Shown: positions 1 to 8,903 of the stretch, one piece after another | How positions within the stretch are numbered: the first letter of the stretch is position 1 | Layout of the letters: each line of letters starts with the position of its first letter | Source of the DNA: Selenomonadaceae bacterium | Lineage (GTDB): Bacteria > Bacillota > Negativicutes > Selenomonadales > Selenomonadaceae | NCBI GenBank assembly: GCA_017529935.1 | Contig: JAFXNB010000043.1 | Span: 1-32,343, forward strand | Reading direction: 5' to 3' | DNA: 32,343 nucleotides | Position numbers and translations under genes: made by a program | Notes under the pieces: generated by a model | Told to the model about the DNA's origin: nothing | Database searches by the model: none | What the model saw: only the letters and a program-made list of their open reading frames with translations

Positions 1-2
1 CT

Positions 3-839
3 TACGCTGTCTTGGAAAACGGCGGCATGCGTCTCCTTTCCCCTGAAGGCAAACCTGTGGAAGGCACAGGCCAATTTCAGCTGGCGATAATTTCTTCGGG
101 AAATGATTTTTATCAGCGCATGAAATTCTTGGAATCTCAAGGCATTCCGCGCAACCGAATCATCGACGGGCGAGTTTTTCAAGTTCCTAATTTGGATTTT
201 CAGCGTCTGTTGAATGAAGGCATCGCTTATGGAGTTATTGAAAACAACTTTGTAAACAGTGACAGCATAACATATCCAAGATTTTTCAAAATAAAAAACA
301 GCAATACGACAGTGGCTATAGGTGTAAACAGTTATATGAGCATTCTTATTGAGGATGGTATTTTTAAAAACAGCTCAGTATCTTTTGGGAACTTTTCTTC
401 AATAGCATGGAACGTGATTTTTGAACTCGGGCTTAACGGCGATCACAATTTTAAAAATGTGGGGCAATATGGCTCGTGGCGTTTCGGTTGGGACATTCCG
501 AATAGTTTTCTTTTATCAACAGAGCCGTGCAAGATTTTAATCGGTAACGATGTATGGATTGGTCGCGGTTGTATTTTGAAATGTTCTAACCCGAACAAAC
601 CGCTGATTATCGGGGACGGCGCGGTCATTTCCTCGGACAGCGTGGTTGTTAAAAGCGTTCCGCCCTATGCAATCGTCGGCGGCAACCCCGCGCAAATTAT
701 CAAGTATCGTTTTCCCGAAGACGTAATCGAATCGTTGTTGCGTATCAAGTGGTGGGATTGGAGCCTTGACAAGATTCACGACAATTTCAAGTACTTTAAC
801 GACGTAGAAAAATTTATAGCTTTACACGACAGGAGCTGA
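3..839 (+). CDS. CatB-like hexapeptide-repeat O-acyltransferase, 5'-truncated by window edge
   Basis: The frame is open from the first complete codon, and the second copy at 2055 shows that about 40 N-terminal residues lie upstream, so this is a partial gene; the TTG at 12 is not a convincing start. The C-terminal half has the left-handed beta-helix signature of xenobiotic/CatB-type acetyltransferases: ILIGNDVWIGRG, IIGDGAVI and the PPYAIVGGNPAQIIKYRF segment that ends the coil, followed by a helical tail with KWWDWS. The family transfers acetyl from acetyl-CoA to a sugar or other small acceptor. The N-terminal domain (FENGG, then AIISS) may be a Rossmann-like sugar-nucleotide domain as in PglD, but that is inference. 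It is followed after 4 nt by the exported HD protein. A role in surface glycan modification is likely but unproven. Confidence 0.8.
   Translation, partial: YAVLENGGMRLLSPEGKPVEGTGQFQLAIISSGNDFYQRMKFLESQGIPRNRIIDGRVFQVPNLDFQRLLNEGIAYGVIENNFVNSDSITYPRFFKIKNSNTTVAIGVNSYMSILIEDGIFKNSSVSFGNFSSIAWNVIFELGLNGDHNFKNVGQYGSWRFGWDIPNSFLLSTEPCKILIGNDVWIGRGCILKCSNPNKPLIIGDGAVISSDSVVVKSVPPYAIVGGNPAQIIKYRFPEDVIESLLRIKWWDWSLDKIHDNFKYFNDVEKFIALHDRS
529..830 (+). repeat. 302-bp direct repeat, partner at 2691-2992
   Basis: The 3' thirds of the two acyltransferase genes align without gaps at an offset of 2162 bases, with roughly 85-90% identity by eye. The central coding parts of the two genes are much more divergent, giving a mosaic pattern. 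The repeat brackets the HD gene. Confidence 0.8.
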
Positions 840-843
840 ACTT

Positions 844-2049
844 ATGTTTAGAAAAATTTTCGCCGCATGGTTGCTCGTCTTAACATTTTTGTTTGCGCAA
901 GTCGTTTCGGCGGCGGAACTCGACGCGGTAAAAAATCTTTCAGCGAAATATTACGCCAACGCCAAGGAAATCGCCAAACAATTCGTGGAGCTTAGGACTT
1001 ACAGCGACCACGGCACCCACCACGCGGCATTGGTTGCGGTAAAATCTTTGGAGGCAGCTGACGCAATCGACGCGGCGAATTTCGGCAACGTGTGGTATTC
1101 GTCGATTGACAGGCGCGAGCTGGAGGTTGCGGCGTTCATGCACGATACCGGCATGGACGGCGGCGCGTTCAAAACTTACACCGACGGCAACGCCCTGCGC
1201 AAAGATCATTCGCTGAACTCTGCGATTCACGTTTTGGAAAACCGCGCGGAGATTGCGGCGATGGGCTTCAACGTCGACGCGGTTGCGCTTGATTGCATGG
1301 GGCACAGCAAAAGTTGTTCGGGCGTCCGCGACTTGACCAGCCACGAGCAATGGACGGATTGTTTTAACCGCATTGACGAGGCTGTCGCGCTTTACAATCA
1401 AAAATTCCCCGCCGCGCAGATTTTCTTCGACAAATCGACTTGGACGAACGGCGACACTTACAAAAATAAAAAGGGCGTCGAAGTTTACAAATTTAACCGC
1501 GAGACTTTGGCGCGGAGTGCGGCTGTCATTGCGGCGTTGAGGCTCGGCGACGCAAACCGCGAGGCGGCTCAATTTCCCCACACGCAGACCGGAGAGACAA
1601 TCGAGGTTGACTTTGATTCTTACGTCACGCCCGCCAAAGATTGGCACGCGGAAATTGCCAAAGCGAAAATTTTTATCGTCGACGAGAACGGCGCGCGGAC
1701 TTCTCTTTTAACGCAAGGCGTGGACGCAAACGGCTTCGGGCGCATGTACATGGCGGGCGAGGACAACCTCTCCATGAGCTGCGAATTTAATCCGAAGACG
1801 CAAAACGTCCGCGAAGCTTTTAAAATTCTCCACGGCAAGAGTTTTCCGCTGTCAACGCAGAATTGCATAGAGGAGCGGCTCGGCGAACTCGACACGATGA
1901 AAAAATTTCCCGTCGAAGCGCATATCGTGATTACCGGCGATTATTCCAAAGTCGACAAGAAAAGAATTTCCCGCATTTACAGCCGCTATTGCCGCGACGC
2001 TCAACGCAAACACCAATTCCCCGTGACGTTTGAATTTGCAAAGGAGTAA
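844..2049 (+). CDS. Exported HD-domain (metal-dependent phosphohydrolase-like) protein
   Basis: 401 residues. The ATG at 844 is preceded by AGGAG (831-835), which overlaps the end of the upstream gene. Residues 1-23 form a Sec signal peptide (Lys/Arg, a hydrophobic core, then VSA-A), so the product is exported. The HD pattern is visible: H59/H60 in DHGTHH, the H100-D101 pair in AAFMHDTG, H122 in KDHS, and a later Asp in ALRLGDAN. HD proteins are usually cytosolic phosphohydrolases or nucleases, so a periplasmic form is unusual. The C-terminal third (about residues 265-401) includes SMSCEFN and an alpha/beta-like tail I cannot assign. It sits between two related acyltransferase genes, which suggests a shared envelope or glycan substrate. 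The substrate is unknown. Confidence 0.75.
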   Translation: MFRKIFAAWLLVLTFLFAQVVSAAELDAVKNLSAKYYANAKEIAKQFVELRTYSDHGTHHAALVAVKSLEAADAIDAANFGNVWYSSIDRRELEVAAFMHDTGMDGGAFKTYTDGNALRKDHSLNSAIHVLENRAEIAAMGFNVDAVALDCMGHSKSCSGVRDLTSHEQWTDCFNRIDEAVALYNQKFPAAQIFFDKSTWTNGDTYKNKKGVEVYKFNRETLARSAAVIAALRLGDANREAAQFPHTQTGETIEVDFDSYVTPAKDWHAEIAKAKIFIVDENGARTSLLTQGVDANGFGRMYMAGEDNLSMSCEFNPKTQNVREAFKILHGKSFPLSTQNCIEERLGELDTMKKFPVEAHIVITGDYSKVDKKRISRIYSRYCRDAQRKHQFPVTFEFAKE

Positions 2050-2208
2050 TTTTAATGGCGTACAAAACTTTACTTTTCGGCACTGACGATTTGTTTAACG
2101 AACTGAAACCTTTTTATGTGAACGCACAAAAGCAAGGCGTTCTGGAAATCGTCGCCGCCGCCGTGTTTGAAAATGGAGGAATTCGTTACGTTACCGACGA
2201 AGTTGACT

Positions 2209-2217
2209 GGGGGGGGG
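2209..2217 (+). repeat. Homopolymeric G9 tract at the frameshift
   Basis: Nine consecutive Gs fall exactly where the two halves of the acyltransferase change frame. With seven or ten Gs the codons read TGG, glycines, AAT, TCT, ATC and continue in frame. Long G runs inside surface-modification genes are classic contingency-locus tracts. Confidence 0.85.
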
Positions 2218-2275
2218 TAATTCTATCGACATTGACATCGCGATAATTTCTGCCAGAAATAAATTTTATGAGCGC

Positions 2276-2998
2276 ATGAAACAACTCGAAGCTATGGGCA
2301 TTCCGCGCAACAAAATTATCGATGGACGAGTTTTCTTCCGAATGATTGACTTAGATTTTCCGCGACTGCTTGCCGAAGGTGTAGCGTATGCTCAGACTAA
2401 TTCCCTTAAATTTGATGACCATCTTAACGGAAGCGCAGTTACAACTATATATGCGAGAATTTACAGAATCGCAAACAGCGAAACAACCGCAGTGATAGAT
2501 CGGAAAAGCTATATCGCAGGCGGTTCTGTCGTGGGGAGCGGTTTGTTGGTAGTTGGGAAATATTGTTCGATTTCATGGGGCGAAAAATTTGAACTTGGAG
2601 ACAACGGCGGGCATAATTATAAAAATGTAACTGCGTTTGGAGATTTTGATTGGTCGTTACCTGAAAAATTTTTTCCGCCGCAGGGCACGTGCAAAATTTT
2701 AATCGGCAACGACGTATGGATTGGGCGCGACTGTATCTTGAAGTGTTCTAATCCAGACAAACCGCTGATTATCGGAGACGGAGCGGTCATTGCGACGAAC
2801 AGCGTGATTGTTAAAAATATTCCGCCCTATGCAATCGTCGGCGGCAATCCCGCGCAGATTATCAAGTATCGTTTCCCGCCGCACGTCATCGAAGCGTTGT
2901 TGCGTATCAAATGGTGGGATTGGAGCCTGGACAAGATTCACGATAATTTTAAATATTTCAACGACGTGGAGAAATTTATTTCACTTCACGATAAGTAA
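2276..2998 (+). CDS. Acyltransferase body of the frameshifted gene (hexapeptide repeats)
   Basis: This is the open frame downstream of the G9 break, 240 residues from ATG 2276. It carries the full left-handed beta-helix acyltransferase domain and the KWWDWS tail. No ribosome site of note precedes this ATG, and residues that match the first copy (IAIISARNKFYER) lie upstream of it, so it is probably an internal fragment of the gene starting at 2055 and not an independent gene. The central part (about 2380-2680) is poorly related to the first copy, whereas the last 100 residues are nearly identical. Confidence 0.5.
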   Translation: MKQLEAMGIPRNKIIDGRVFFRMIDLDFPRLLAEGVAYAQTNSLKFDDHLNGSAVTTIYARIYRIANSETTAVIDRKSYIAGGSVVGSGLLVVGKYCSISWGEKFELGDNGGHNYKNVTAFGDFDWSLPEKFFPPQGTCKILIGNDVWIGRDCILKCSNPDKPLIIGDGAVIATNSVIVKNIPPYAIVGGNPAQIIKYRFPPHVIEALLRIKWWDWSLDKIHDNFKYFNDVEKFISLHDK

Positions 2999-3010
2999 GG
3001 AGGTTTGCTT

Positions 3011-3721
3011 ATGGCAATGTTGGAAGTTAAGGACATCAACGTTTACTACGGCGCGATTCACGCGATAAAAGGCATAAGTCTTGCGGTCGAAGAAGGCGAG
3101 ATTGTCACGCTGATAGGCGCGAACGGCGCGGGCAAGTCGACGACGCTGCGGACAATTTCGGGACTGCTCAAGCCAAAGACCGGCGAAATAAATTTCCTCA
3201 ACAAAAATATCGCGGGAATGCCAGCGCACAAAATCGTTCACGAGGGGATTTCGCAAGTGCCTGAAGGTCGGCGAATTTTCGCGGAAATGACGGTGCTGGA
3301 AAATTTGGAGCTGGGAGCCTTCACGCGCACCGACAAGGACGAAATTCAAAACGATTTCAAAATGGTATTCGGGCGTTTCCCGCGGCTGGAGGAAAGAAAA
3401 GCGCAGCTGGCAGGAACTTTATCCGGCGGCGAGCAGCAGATGTTGGCAATGGGGCGCGCGCTGATGAGTCGCCCAAAACTTTTGCTTATGGACGAACCGA
3501 GCATGGGACTTGCGCCGCTTTTGATTCGCGAAATTTTTAATATCATCGTCGACATAAACAAAACGGGCACAACAATTTTGCTCGTCGAACAGAACGCGAA
3601 CATGGCGTTATCGGTTGCGAGCCGCGCTTACGTTTTGGAGACGGGGCGAATTACAATCAGCGGCGACGCAAAGGAACTTGCCGCCAGTGAGGAAATTCGC
3701 AAGGCTTATCTCGGAGGATAA
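3011..3721 (+). CDS. livF: LivF-type branched-chain amino-acid ABC transporter ATPase
   Basis: 236 residues from ATG 3011, chosen because AAGGAGG at 2997-3003 lies 7 nt upstream; the TTG at 3005 is too close to it. It is a cytosolic ATPase of the LivF subfamily: Walker A GANGAGKST near residue 37, the Q-loop region with VPEGRRIFAEMTVLENL, signature LSGGEQQMLAMGRAL, Walker B LLLMDEPSMGLAP and the H-loop-equivalent LLVEQNANMAL. LivF normally works with LivG, LivH, LivM and a binding protein, but none of these is in the window. Instead it sits between the acyltransferase and the giant ATPase gene, whose ATG starts one base after the livF stop. The partners may lie upstream of the window, or this may be an orphan ATPase. 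Confidence 0.9.
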   Translation: MAMLEVKDINVYYGAIHAIKGISLAVEEGEIVTLIGANGAGKSTTLRTISGLLKPKTGEINFLNKNIAGMPAHKIVHEGISQVPEGRRIFAEMTVLENLELGAFTRTDKDEIQNDFKMVFGRFPRLEERKAQLAGTLSGGEQQMLAMGRALMSRPKLLLMDEPSMGLAPLLIREIFNIIVDINKTGTTILLVEQNANMALSVASRAYVLETGRITISGDAKELAASEEIRKAYLGG

Positions 3722-3722
3722 C

Positions 3723-6700
3723 ATGGAAAGATTGAAGATAATTAACGAACTACGCGCCACGCTAAACGAATTGCGCTTGGCGGGCACGGCACTCAAGGCG
3801 ACTTTCACCGAGCTGGAAGGTTTTATCGACGGAGAAAAATTTCCGGAACCCGACTTGGTGGAAGGCTCAAACAAAAATTTTAACAACTGGATTACCGGCG
3901 CGAACAACTGCACCTTGCTTTACTACAAACTTTTTGGCACCGACAAGCCGCCAACTTTTTCCGAGCTGGAAATGATTTTGGACGTGGCGGAGACAAGAAT
4001 CCGCGAGGAAAGTATCTTCGGGCAAGCGGAAAAATTTCTGCTGTTCGTCACCAAAGCTCCCGACCTTAGAAAAATTCTCCACGAACATCAAGCTAAGCTG
4101 AAAAAATTATTGGCGCGGAAACGGCAGAATGAAAAGTTAAGAGCCGCCCTTGCACCCTACGCAAAATTTATGAACGCCATGGAGGAAAAAGATTTTGGCA
4201 AAAAATTTTCGACGGGCGCGGAACTCAGAGAACTTTTCGGCGACGACTTCATTGGGCGCGGGCTTTTCGGCGGCGAATTGAATTTGTTGACGCCCGAAGA
4301 ATTCGCTAAGCAAAAACCTGCGCGGACTTGGTCTCGCAAGAAAAAAGTTGTAGCTCCGACGCCGCCCGAACAAAAAGATTTTGCCAAAATTCTCAATGAC
4401 AAGGGCGCACTGTTGACGCAAGAGGATTTCGTCCCGTGGGAAAAAATGTTCAGCGTGGAGAAAAACGAGCGCAGCAAAGAATTTTCCGCGAGCCGCTTTA
4501 AGCACGACTTCAAAAACGCCGAAACGTTCAAGCCGATTTTGTGCTACGTTGCGGCGAACGGTATGCTTTCTTGGCCTGCCTTCTGCCCGAAAAAAATGTC
4601 CAAGGAAATCATGGAGAGTCTTGCGCAACCGTTGTTTAACAGGGGCTACATTCAGAAATATTCTTTACAGGGCTACGGCTACTTTTACGGTCTGACAAAA
4701 AATTTTGTTGACTTCGCGAGAACTGACAGCGGCAAGAAATTTATCAACAGCAAACGCGGCAACAAATCCGAAATTGAAAACGTCGCGTTCCTTGCTGAAA
4801 AAGCAAAATATATTTTGGCGCGGGCGGCGTACTTTTTTCTCTACAACATCGAGATGGAGCAAAAAAATAAATTCTACGATTTGGATATTTCGCGGCAATC
4901 GTTTCGGGCGACTTTTGGCATCAACGACGAGCGCGATTTGTGGCTGGGCTGTTTCTGGGAGACGACGGACGACTGCGAAAAATTTTTGAAGCGGCTCAGG
5001 AATTGTCTGAAGCGGGAAAAGAAAATTAATCGCATCTTCGTCGTAGGCATCAACGTTCAGCACGCCAAAAAAGTTTTCGACGCGCTGGAGGAGATTTTGG
5101 CGGACGAATTCCCGAAAGACGCCGACTGCTACCTTTACGACTTCGACGAGGTTGACTTTTATCGCCGCGACACGATGGAAGTAGTTATTTCTTACGATAT
5201 TTGGGGCATGCCGACGCCGCCCGACGACGAACCCGAACCCGATAAAACTCCCGACGACAAGCCCGAAGAATCCGCAGAAGTTCCCGCCGTGCAAAAATCC
5301 GAGGCACCGCCAATCGACGCGACTGTCAAGGAAAAAATTTTGGGCGACGTGAAGGACATGCTCCTTGGCAAAAAATTTTACTGCGCGGCGGCTTATCTTA
5401 AGGCGCGGAGTTTGGAGCTTAAGGAGGCGGAGCCGCTTTATCGCCAGCTTGCCTTCGCGCTTGACGACCCGCTTTTGAACGAGGGCTACAGTGCCGACGC
5501 CGTGAGCATTTTGGCGTTGCAGGACGACGACGCGTTTAACGAGGCTTTGCTGACTGCCGCCGCCGTTCGCACGCTTTTTTATAATGATTTCGGCGTCGAT
5601 TACGGCGTCCCCGCCTTGAACGCGCTGACGAAAAGTTTTGGGCTTGTCAAGTCAAATGCCGCCTTGATTCAGCTGATTGACGAGCTGAAAACTTTCAAGG
5701 CGGAGCAAAAGAAGGGCGTCGACCTTTTCGCCGACTACCGCACAAAGGACAGACAAGCCGCCGAGGGAAATCTCGCCAAAATTATCCGCGACGCCGAAGA
5801 TTATTACATGCGCTACTTTGAGGGGAAATTGACTGACCGCGCCGACAACGAAACTTTTATTCGCATGGAGCGGGATATTTTTTCGCGCAACGGAGATTTG
5901 GCGCAAATTTTCAGCGCGATAAAGGATAAGACCGAGGCGCGTTCGACGGACACGTTAAACTTTGTCAAAGATTTTTTGGCGGAAACTTTTATCAAGGAAA
6001 ACGCCGGCTTCGAGCGGGTTAATATCGACGACGAAAAGCTTAACCAATTCATCGACGACAAATGGGAAAAGGCTTGCAACAAGAAAAATCCCGGCAAACT
6101 TATCAGCCGGCTCCGCAACAACATAACCAAGAACATGGAACGCGCCGTCGAAATTATGTGTGCGTGGGTGAATTGCGCGGAAATTCTGTGCGCGGGCGGC
6201 GACGATAGCGGCACTTTGGAATACAAAAAAATTCGTGCGCGGCTTTTGGATAACGTTCAGCAGGCGCAAAAAAATTTGGCGGCGGACGCGGGCGCGGTTG
6301 TTGTTGCCAAAACTTTGGAAGAACTTTCTGCGCGGCTTGACGGCTCCTACAACCGGCTTGAACACAAATATTTTTATGCGGAATTTTTATGCGGCGACAA
6401 AGTTGTCCTTGACGAAAATTATCTGCCGAACTTTGAGCTGAACATTTCCGACGGCACGCACGAAAATATTTCCGAACAGATTAAAAAGCACGCCGCGCAG
6501 AAGTTGCCGGACTTTGAAGCGCGTATCGAACAGATTTTTGAGGCGGGCGGCGACGATTTCGGCACCGCGCAACTGATTGACGATTATCTTAAAGATTTCA
6601 AGGGCGCGTCGATAATCGAGAAAAAAGAATACGACGTGGCGAAGTGCATGAACAGTGCCGCCAAGGACGCGCCGCGCAGTCTGGAAAATTTTATCGGCGG

Positions 6701-8903
6701 GCTGGAGCTGGCGCAGAGTTATGGACAATTCGACACGCTGCCCGAAGGTGAAAAGGAAAAAATTCTTCAGCTCGTCGAAAATTGCTACAAGTACGCCGAG
6801 GCTAGCAAAAATTTTGGCGTGTTCTTCCGCGTGAAAAAATATTGGGAGGACGTAATCGAGGACAACACCGCCCAACGCGCCGAAGCTCTCAAGGCTGATT
6901 TGGCGTCGGCGGCGGAGAATTACAAAAAAGTTGCGGATAATTTTAACGCGGCGGAGCTTGCCGACAGCGTCGAGGAAATTGAAAAGATAATCGCGGCGCG
7001 GAACTTCACGGCGGCGCAAGGTTTAATTTTCAAGCTCAATCGCGGCGAACTCTACAAAAAATTCGACGACGCCGAAGATACGCCGCTTGCCCGCTTTATC
7101 GACGCGGAGGAGTACAGCGATTGTTATAACAAGGTCAAGGACAGCGGCGACTCGCTGGAAAATTTGATTGGGAAGAAAATTTTTGTGCGCGATAAAATTT
7201 CCAACGCCAAAAGCAAGCTCGTCAAGAATTGGATAACAAATCCCGTCGGCGACGAAAAAATTAAGACGTTGCTGGAGTTGCTCGGCTTCAGCGTCGAGAG
7301 CGTGCAGAAACTTTTCCTGCTCAGTGCCAACACCGTAAACTTCCACGTGAAAATTTTCGGCACGGGACAAAAATATAGCCACCCGATAGCGGCGTTCGGC
7401 TCGGACGCGGAAATTGGCGGCTTCAACGTGTCGTGTCTGTTCGGCAAGTTCGACGAGAAAAATTTGGTCGAGAAGTTCAAGGAGCTGGGCAATTCAAATC
7501 ACACGCTGGTATTTTTGGATTACGCGCTGGACTTGCCGACACGCCGCCGCCTTGCTAAGGAAATTAAGCTGGAAAAAAGTTTGACAAAAGTTTTCGCGGT
7601 CGTCGACAGGGTCGCGATAATGTACCTGCTCAAAAACTGCGCGGCGCAACTGGGCACAAAACGAATCACCGATACGCTAATGTCGCTTATCATGCCGTTC
7701 GCCCGCTGTCAGCCTTACATCTGGTCGCCGCGAATCCCCCTGCCGCCGGAAATGTTCATCGGGCGCGAAAACGAAATTAACGAGGTCACGAATCACGGCG
7801 GAGTTAATATCGTCTGCGGCGGTCGCCAGCTCGGCAAATCCGCGCTGCTTAAAATGGCGTGCAGGAAAATCGACGGCAACAACAACGAGCGCGCGATTTT
7901 TATTGACATTGACGACAAAAATTATCGAGAGGCGGCGTTGCTGACCAGCCGCGAACTCAGCGATAAAAATTTCTTCGCCGAAGCTTTCGAGACGGACGAT
8001 TGGGAAGAACTCACCCGCGCCATAAGGAACCGCTTGGCAAGTGACGCGCCGACGAAAATTCCCTACTTCCTGCTCATGCTTGACGAGGCGGACAAATTTA
8101 TCGAATCCTGCGCGGAAAATAATTACGCGCCGATTGTCGCGCTGGCGAAAATTCAGCAGGAAGACTACGATGGCAGCCGCTTCAAATTCGTAATCGCGGG
8201 CTTGCGCAACATTATCCGTTTCGAGCGCGAAAAAACTTTCAGCAACAACAGCATTCTCCCGACGCTCAAATCGCTGACGATTAAGCCGTTCAACGTCGAG
8301 GACGCGCGGAAACTTTTGGAGGTGCCCTTACGCTACCTTGGCTTGTACTTCCCCGACACGCAAAAAGATTCGCTGATTCTGACGATTTTGGAGACGGCGA
8401 ATTATTTCCCCAGCTTGATTCAACTTTATTGCGAAAAATTGGTTCGGGCGTTGTTCGAGCCGAGTTACGCGGGCTACGACGCCAACACGCCGATTTATCG
8501 GATAAGCGAGGAGCACATTAAAAAAATCCTTGCCGATAAGGACTTCACAAAGGACATCAAAACCAAAATTGAAATCACGTTGCGCCTGGGCGAGGACAAA
8601 TATTATTACGTCATCGCGAATTTGCTGGCGCACCTTTACTACAATCAAAACAACGTCGAGGGTTATTCGCCCAAAGAAATTTTGACGGCGGCGGAAAGTT
8701 TCGGGCTGATTAAAGAGCCGTTCCTGCCGAATTCGCCTGAAAAAGTCGGCGCGCTCATGGAGGAGCTTTGCGAGCTGAACATTTTGCGCAAGACCGACGA
8801 GACGAAATATTTATTTTCGCGGCATAGAATTTTGCGGATAGTCGGCACTTTGAACGAGGTCGAAGACGCGCTCCTCAAGTTGATGGAGGCGGCACATGAA
8901 TAA
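3723..8903 (+). CDS. Giant STAND/AAA-type ATPase with winged-helix and helical-repeat regions
   Basis: 1726 residues from ATG 3723, with GGAGG at 3713-3717; upstream in-frame starts lie inside livF. The N-terminus is helical and charged. About residues 266-330 resemble a winged helix (YVAANGMLSWPAF). A Pro/Asp/Glu linker covers about 497-531, followed by roughly 650 mostly helical residues, partly TPR-like. An alpha/beta domain (about 1180-1330; FGSDAEIGG, HTLVFLDYALDL) leads into the ATPase: MFIGRENEI at 1344, Walker A GGRQLGKS at 1366-1373, Walker B LLMLDEAD with D1454-E1455, and a sensor-like VIAGLRN. A C-terminal winged-helix region follows. This order recalls large bacterial STAND signalling ATPases; I cannot name the family. 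It overlaps the next gene by 8 nt, so the two are coupled. A nucleotide-driven sensor or switch is inferred. Confidence 0.75.
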   Translation: MERLKIINELRATLNELRLAGTALKATFTELEGFIDGEKFPEPDLVEGSNKNFNNWITGANNCTLLYYKLFGTDKPPTFSELEMILDVAETRIREESIFGQAEKFLLFVTKAPDLRKILHEHQAKLKKLLARKRQNEKLRAALAPYAKFMNAMEEKDFGKKFSTGAELRELFGDDFIGRGLFGGELNLLTPEEFAKQKPARTWSRKKKVVAPTPPEQKDFAKILNDKGALLTQEDFVPWEKMFSVEKNERSKEFSASRFKHDFKNAETFKPILCYVAANGMLSWPAFCPKKMSKEIMESLAQPLFNRGYIQKYSLQGYGYFYGLTKNFVDFARTDSGKKFINSKRGNKSEIENVAFLAEKAKYILARAAYFFLYNIEMEQKNKFYDLDISRQSFRATFGINDERDLWLGCFWETTDDCEKFLKRLRNCLKREKKINRIFVVGINVQHAKKVFDALEEILADEFPKDADCYLYDFDEVDFYRRDTMEVVISYDIWGMPTPPDDEPEPDKTPDDKPEESAEVPAVQKSEAPPIDATVKEKILGDVKDMLLGKKFYCAAAYLKARSLELKEAEPLYRQLAFALDDPLLNEGYSADAVSILALQDDDAFNEALLTAAAVRTLFYNDFGVDYGVPALNALTKSFGLVKSNAALIQLIDELKTFKAEQKKGVDLFADYRTKDRQAAEGNLAKIIRDAEDYYMRYFEGKLTDRADNETFIRMERDIFSRNGDLAQIFSAIKDKTEARSTDTLNFVKDFLAETFIKENAGFERVNIDDEKLNQFIDDKWEKACNKKNPGKLISRLRNNITKNMERAVEIMCAWVNCAEILCAGGDDSGTLEYKKIRARLLDNVQQAQKNLAADAGAVVVAKTLEELSARLDGSYNRLEHKYFYAEFLCGDKVVLDENYLPNFELNISDGTHENISEQIKKHAAQKLPDFEARIEQIFEAGGDDFGTAQLIDDYLKDFKGASIIEKKEYDVAKCMNSAAKDAPRSLENFIGGLELAQSYGQFDTLPEGEKEKILQLVENCYKYAEASKNFGVFFRVKKYWEDVIEDNTAQRAEALKADLASAAENYKKVADNFNAAELADSVEEIEKIIAARNFTAAQGLIFKLNRGELYKKFDDAEDTPLARFIDAEEYSDCYNKVKDSGDSLENLIGKKIFVRDKISNAKSKLVKNWITNPVGDEKIKTLLELLGFSVESVQKLFLLSANTVNFHVKIFGTGQKYSHPIAAFGSDAEIGGFNVSCLFGKFDEKNLVEKFKELGNSNHTLVFLDYALDLPTRRRLAKEIKLEKSLTKVFAVVDRVAIMYLLKNCAAQLGTKRITDTLMSLIMPFARCQPYIWSPRIPLPPEMFIGRENEINEVTNHGGVNIVCGGRQLGKSALLKMACRKIDGNNNERAIFIDIDDKNYREAALLTSRELSDKNFFAEAFETDDWEELTRAIRNRLASDAPTKIPYFLLMLDEADKFIESCAENNYAPIVALAKIQQEDYDGSRFKFVIAGLRNIIRFEREKTFSNNSILPTLKSLTIKPFNVEDARKLLEVPLRYLGLYFPDTQKDSLILTILETANYFPSLIQLYCEKLVRALFEPSYAGYDANTPIYRISEEHIKKILADKDFTKDIKTKIEITLRLGEDKYYYVIANLLAHLYYNQNNVEGYSPKEILTAAESFGLIKEPFLPNSPEKVGALMEELCELNILRKTDETKYLFSRHRILRIVGTLNEVEDALLKLMEAAHE

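Larger units (their letters stand above)
2055..2998 (+). pseudogene. Second acyltransferase copy, frameshifted at a G9 tract
   Basis: The gene starts at ATG 2055 with AAGGAG at 2041-2046 and reads MAYKTLLFGTDDLFNELKPF, an N-terminal domain whose end (FENGG) matches the truncated first copy. Translation runs into a run of nine Gs (2209-2217) and stops at 2246. The downstream frame resumes with IDIDIAIISARNKFYERM, matching the first copy, and continues to 2998 with a complete hexapeptide acyltransferase domain (ILIGNDVWIGRDC, IIGDGAVI, GGNPAQIIKYRF). Adding one G or removing two joins the frames into a protein of about 314 residues. The break may be slipped-strand phase variation or a sequencing error; both halves are otherwise intact, so it does not look like old decay. 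livF follows directly. Confidence 0.8.

Noticed and set aside
12-839. TTG 12 as the true start of the first acyltransferase
   Set aside because: The frame stays open to the window edge, and the homologous second copy has about 40 more N-terminal residues before this point.
940-1647. 235-codon open frame on the minus strand
   Set aside because: It is the antisense of the exported HD gene, has no ribosome site, and its Arg/Val-rich composition is typical of a shadow frame.
3615-3722. Upstream extension of the giant ATPase gene into livF
   Set aside because: ATG 3723 has GGAGG at the right distance, and the extension overlaps the conserved end of livF.
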